Source of the DNA: an uncultured Roseburia sp.
GTDB taxonomy: Bacteria > Bacillota > Clostridia > Lachnospirales > Lachnospiraceae
Direction of reading: 5' to 3'
Assembly (NCBI GenBank): GCA_947057405.1
Contig: CAMSEJ010000022.1
Span: 1-13,803, forward strand
Length of the DNA stretch: 13,803 bases
The first letter of the stretch is position 1. Each line of letters begins with the position of its first letter. The notes beneath the pieces are model-generated. The model was not told the DNA's origin. It ran no database searches and was given only the letters and a program-made list of their open reading frames with translations. This document shows positions 13,530 through 13,803 of this stretch, piece after piece. The translations under genes were made by a program, and so were the position numbers.

Positions 13530-13625
13530 ATGAGTACATACGAAGTTTTAAGCCTGCTGTTTTTGGGCGGTTCGTTCCTCGTTGCATTGCTTGCCTACAT
13601 AGATAGGAACAACAAGCGAAAATAA
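13530..13625 (+). CDS. Small hydrophobic toxin-like peptide (holin-like / BsrE-TxpA type I toxin family)
   Basis: The 31-residue product begins MSTYEVLSLLFLGGSFLVAL, continues LAYID and ends RNNKRK. The pattern of an MSTYE-type start, one membrane helix (about 6-24) and a basic tail is that of the BsrE, BsrG and TxpA toxins of Bacillus and of the Pfam putative holin-like toxin family; BsrE (30 residues) is closest from memory. Such peptides insert in the membrane and are normally held off by an antisense RNA. The ATG at 13530 is chosen over one six bases earlier because GGGGAGGGG ends six bases upstream. A terminator follows immediately. The 5' UTR is interrupted by the 245-bp element, and no antisense promoter could be identified. 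Confidence 0.75.
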   Translation: MSTYEVLSLLFLGGSFLVALLAYIDRNNKRK

Positions 13626-13666
13626 ATAAACCTACCTTGTATCTTGGCGGAACAGGTAGGTTTATT
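13625..13666. terminator. Symmetric terminator of the toxin gene
   Basis: AATAAACCTACC (13625-13636) is the exact reverse complement of GGTAGGTTTATT (13655-13666) around an 18-nt loop. The stem begins on the last base of the toxin stop codon. On both strands the hairpin is followed by T-rich sequence (TTTATTGTAT on plus; TTTATTTATTTTC on minus), so it can terminate transcripts from either side, as expected where a toxin mRNA and an antisense RNA overlap. Confidence 0.72.
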
Positions 13667-13695
13667 GTATAAACACTATTTGGGAGGGGGGCTAC

Positions 13696-13803
13696 GGGTT
13701 TGTCAAGAAAAATGTGTAAGTTTTATAAAATTTTCTTACCGGCAGTTTTGAGGCTGTAAAAAATCTTGTGTCTATGAAAAATAGGATTTCCTGATAGGAA
13801 TTA
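13696..13803. other. Possible end of another insertion sequence (uncertain)
   Basis: GGGTTTGTCAAGAAAAATGT starts a stretch that resembles the outward end of the 13261-13505 element (GGTAGTGTCAAGATTAACAC on the minus strand): both have GTCAAGA followed by A-rich DNA. It runs off the window, so no second end or gene can be seen. The rest of 13667-13803 contains no gene. Confidence 0.25.

Noticed and set aside
13702..13707. Antitoxin promoter using TTGACA on the minus strand
   Set aside because: No -10-like hexamer lies 16-18 nt downstream; the TTGACA is better explained as part of a possible IS end.

Overview
The window reads as chromosomal DNA of a gut Firmicute, most likely a Lachnospiraceae (Clostridium cluster XIVa) relative. 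The reasons are the gene order secG-rnr-smpB-ssrA, strong AGGAGG-type ribosome binding sites, sigma-A promoters often with a TGn extended -10, a tmRNA tag ending NLAYAA, and a BspA-type leucine-rich repeat protein. The species cannot be named from sequence alone.

Left half (1-5442, all minus strand): a SpoU/TrmH-type RNA methyltransferase running off the left edge; tmRNA (ssrA) with its own promoter and a strong terminator; smpB; rnr (RNase R); secG; and eno. SmpB, tmRNA and RNase R form the trans-translation ribosome-rescue and mRNA-decay module, driven with secG from a near-consensus promoter between eno and secG. A 16-bp perfect hairpin lies between secG and rnr. Upstream of eno is a possible small Cys-containing protein that the divergent glpK promoter overlaps.

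Middle (5640-11600): glpK (glycerol kinase, plus strand) and a secreted BspA-like LRR protein (plus strand) converge on a minus-strand operon. In transcription order that operon is a lipoprotein, mtnN, luxS, a FlK-like hotdog thioesterase and a SAM-dependent methyltransferase. MtnN and LuxS detoxify S-adenosylhomocysteine, recycle homocysteine and make the AI-2 precursor. The last two genes are tightly packed behind them.

Right end (11700-13803): a flavodoxin-like protein, then a degenerate accessory stretch with weak or broken minus-strand ORFs and a terminator inside an ORF. After this comes the most interesting locus. A 31-residue holin-like/BsrE-like toxin peptide (13530-13625) has its own promoter about 325 bp upstream and a perfect terminator hairpin behind it. 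A 245-bp MITE-like element (13261-13505) with terminal inverted repeats and perfect 8-bp target duplications (CACAGAAG) sits in its 5' UTR. Removing the element and one duplication restores a compact 5' UTR of about 64 nt. In that restored form a CCTCCCC/GGGGAGG stem hides the toxin's Shine-Dalgarno sequence, and an 18-codon leader ORF runs through the stem to end in ATGA overlap with the toxin start. That looks like a mok/hok-style coupled type I toxin now split by a mobile element. No CRISPR array, tRNA, rRNA or intact transposase gene was found.
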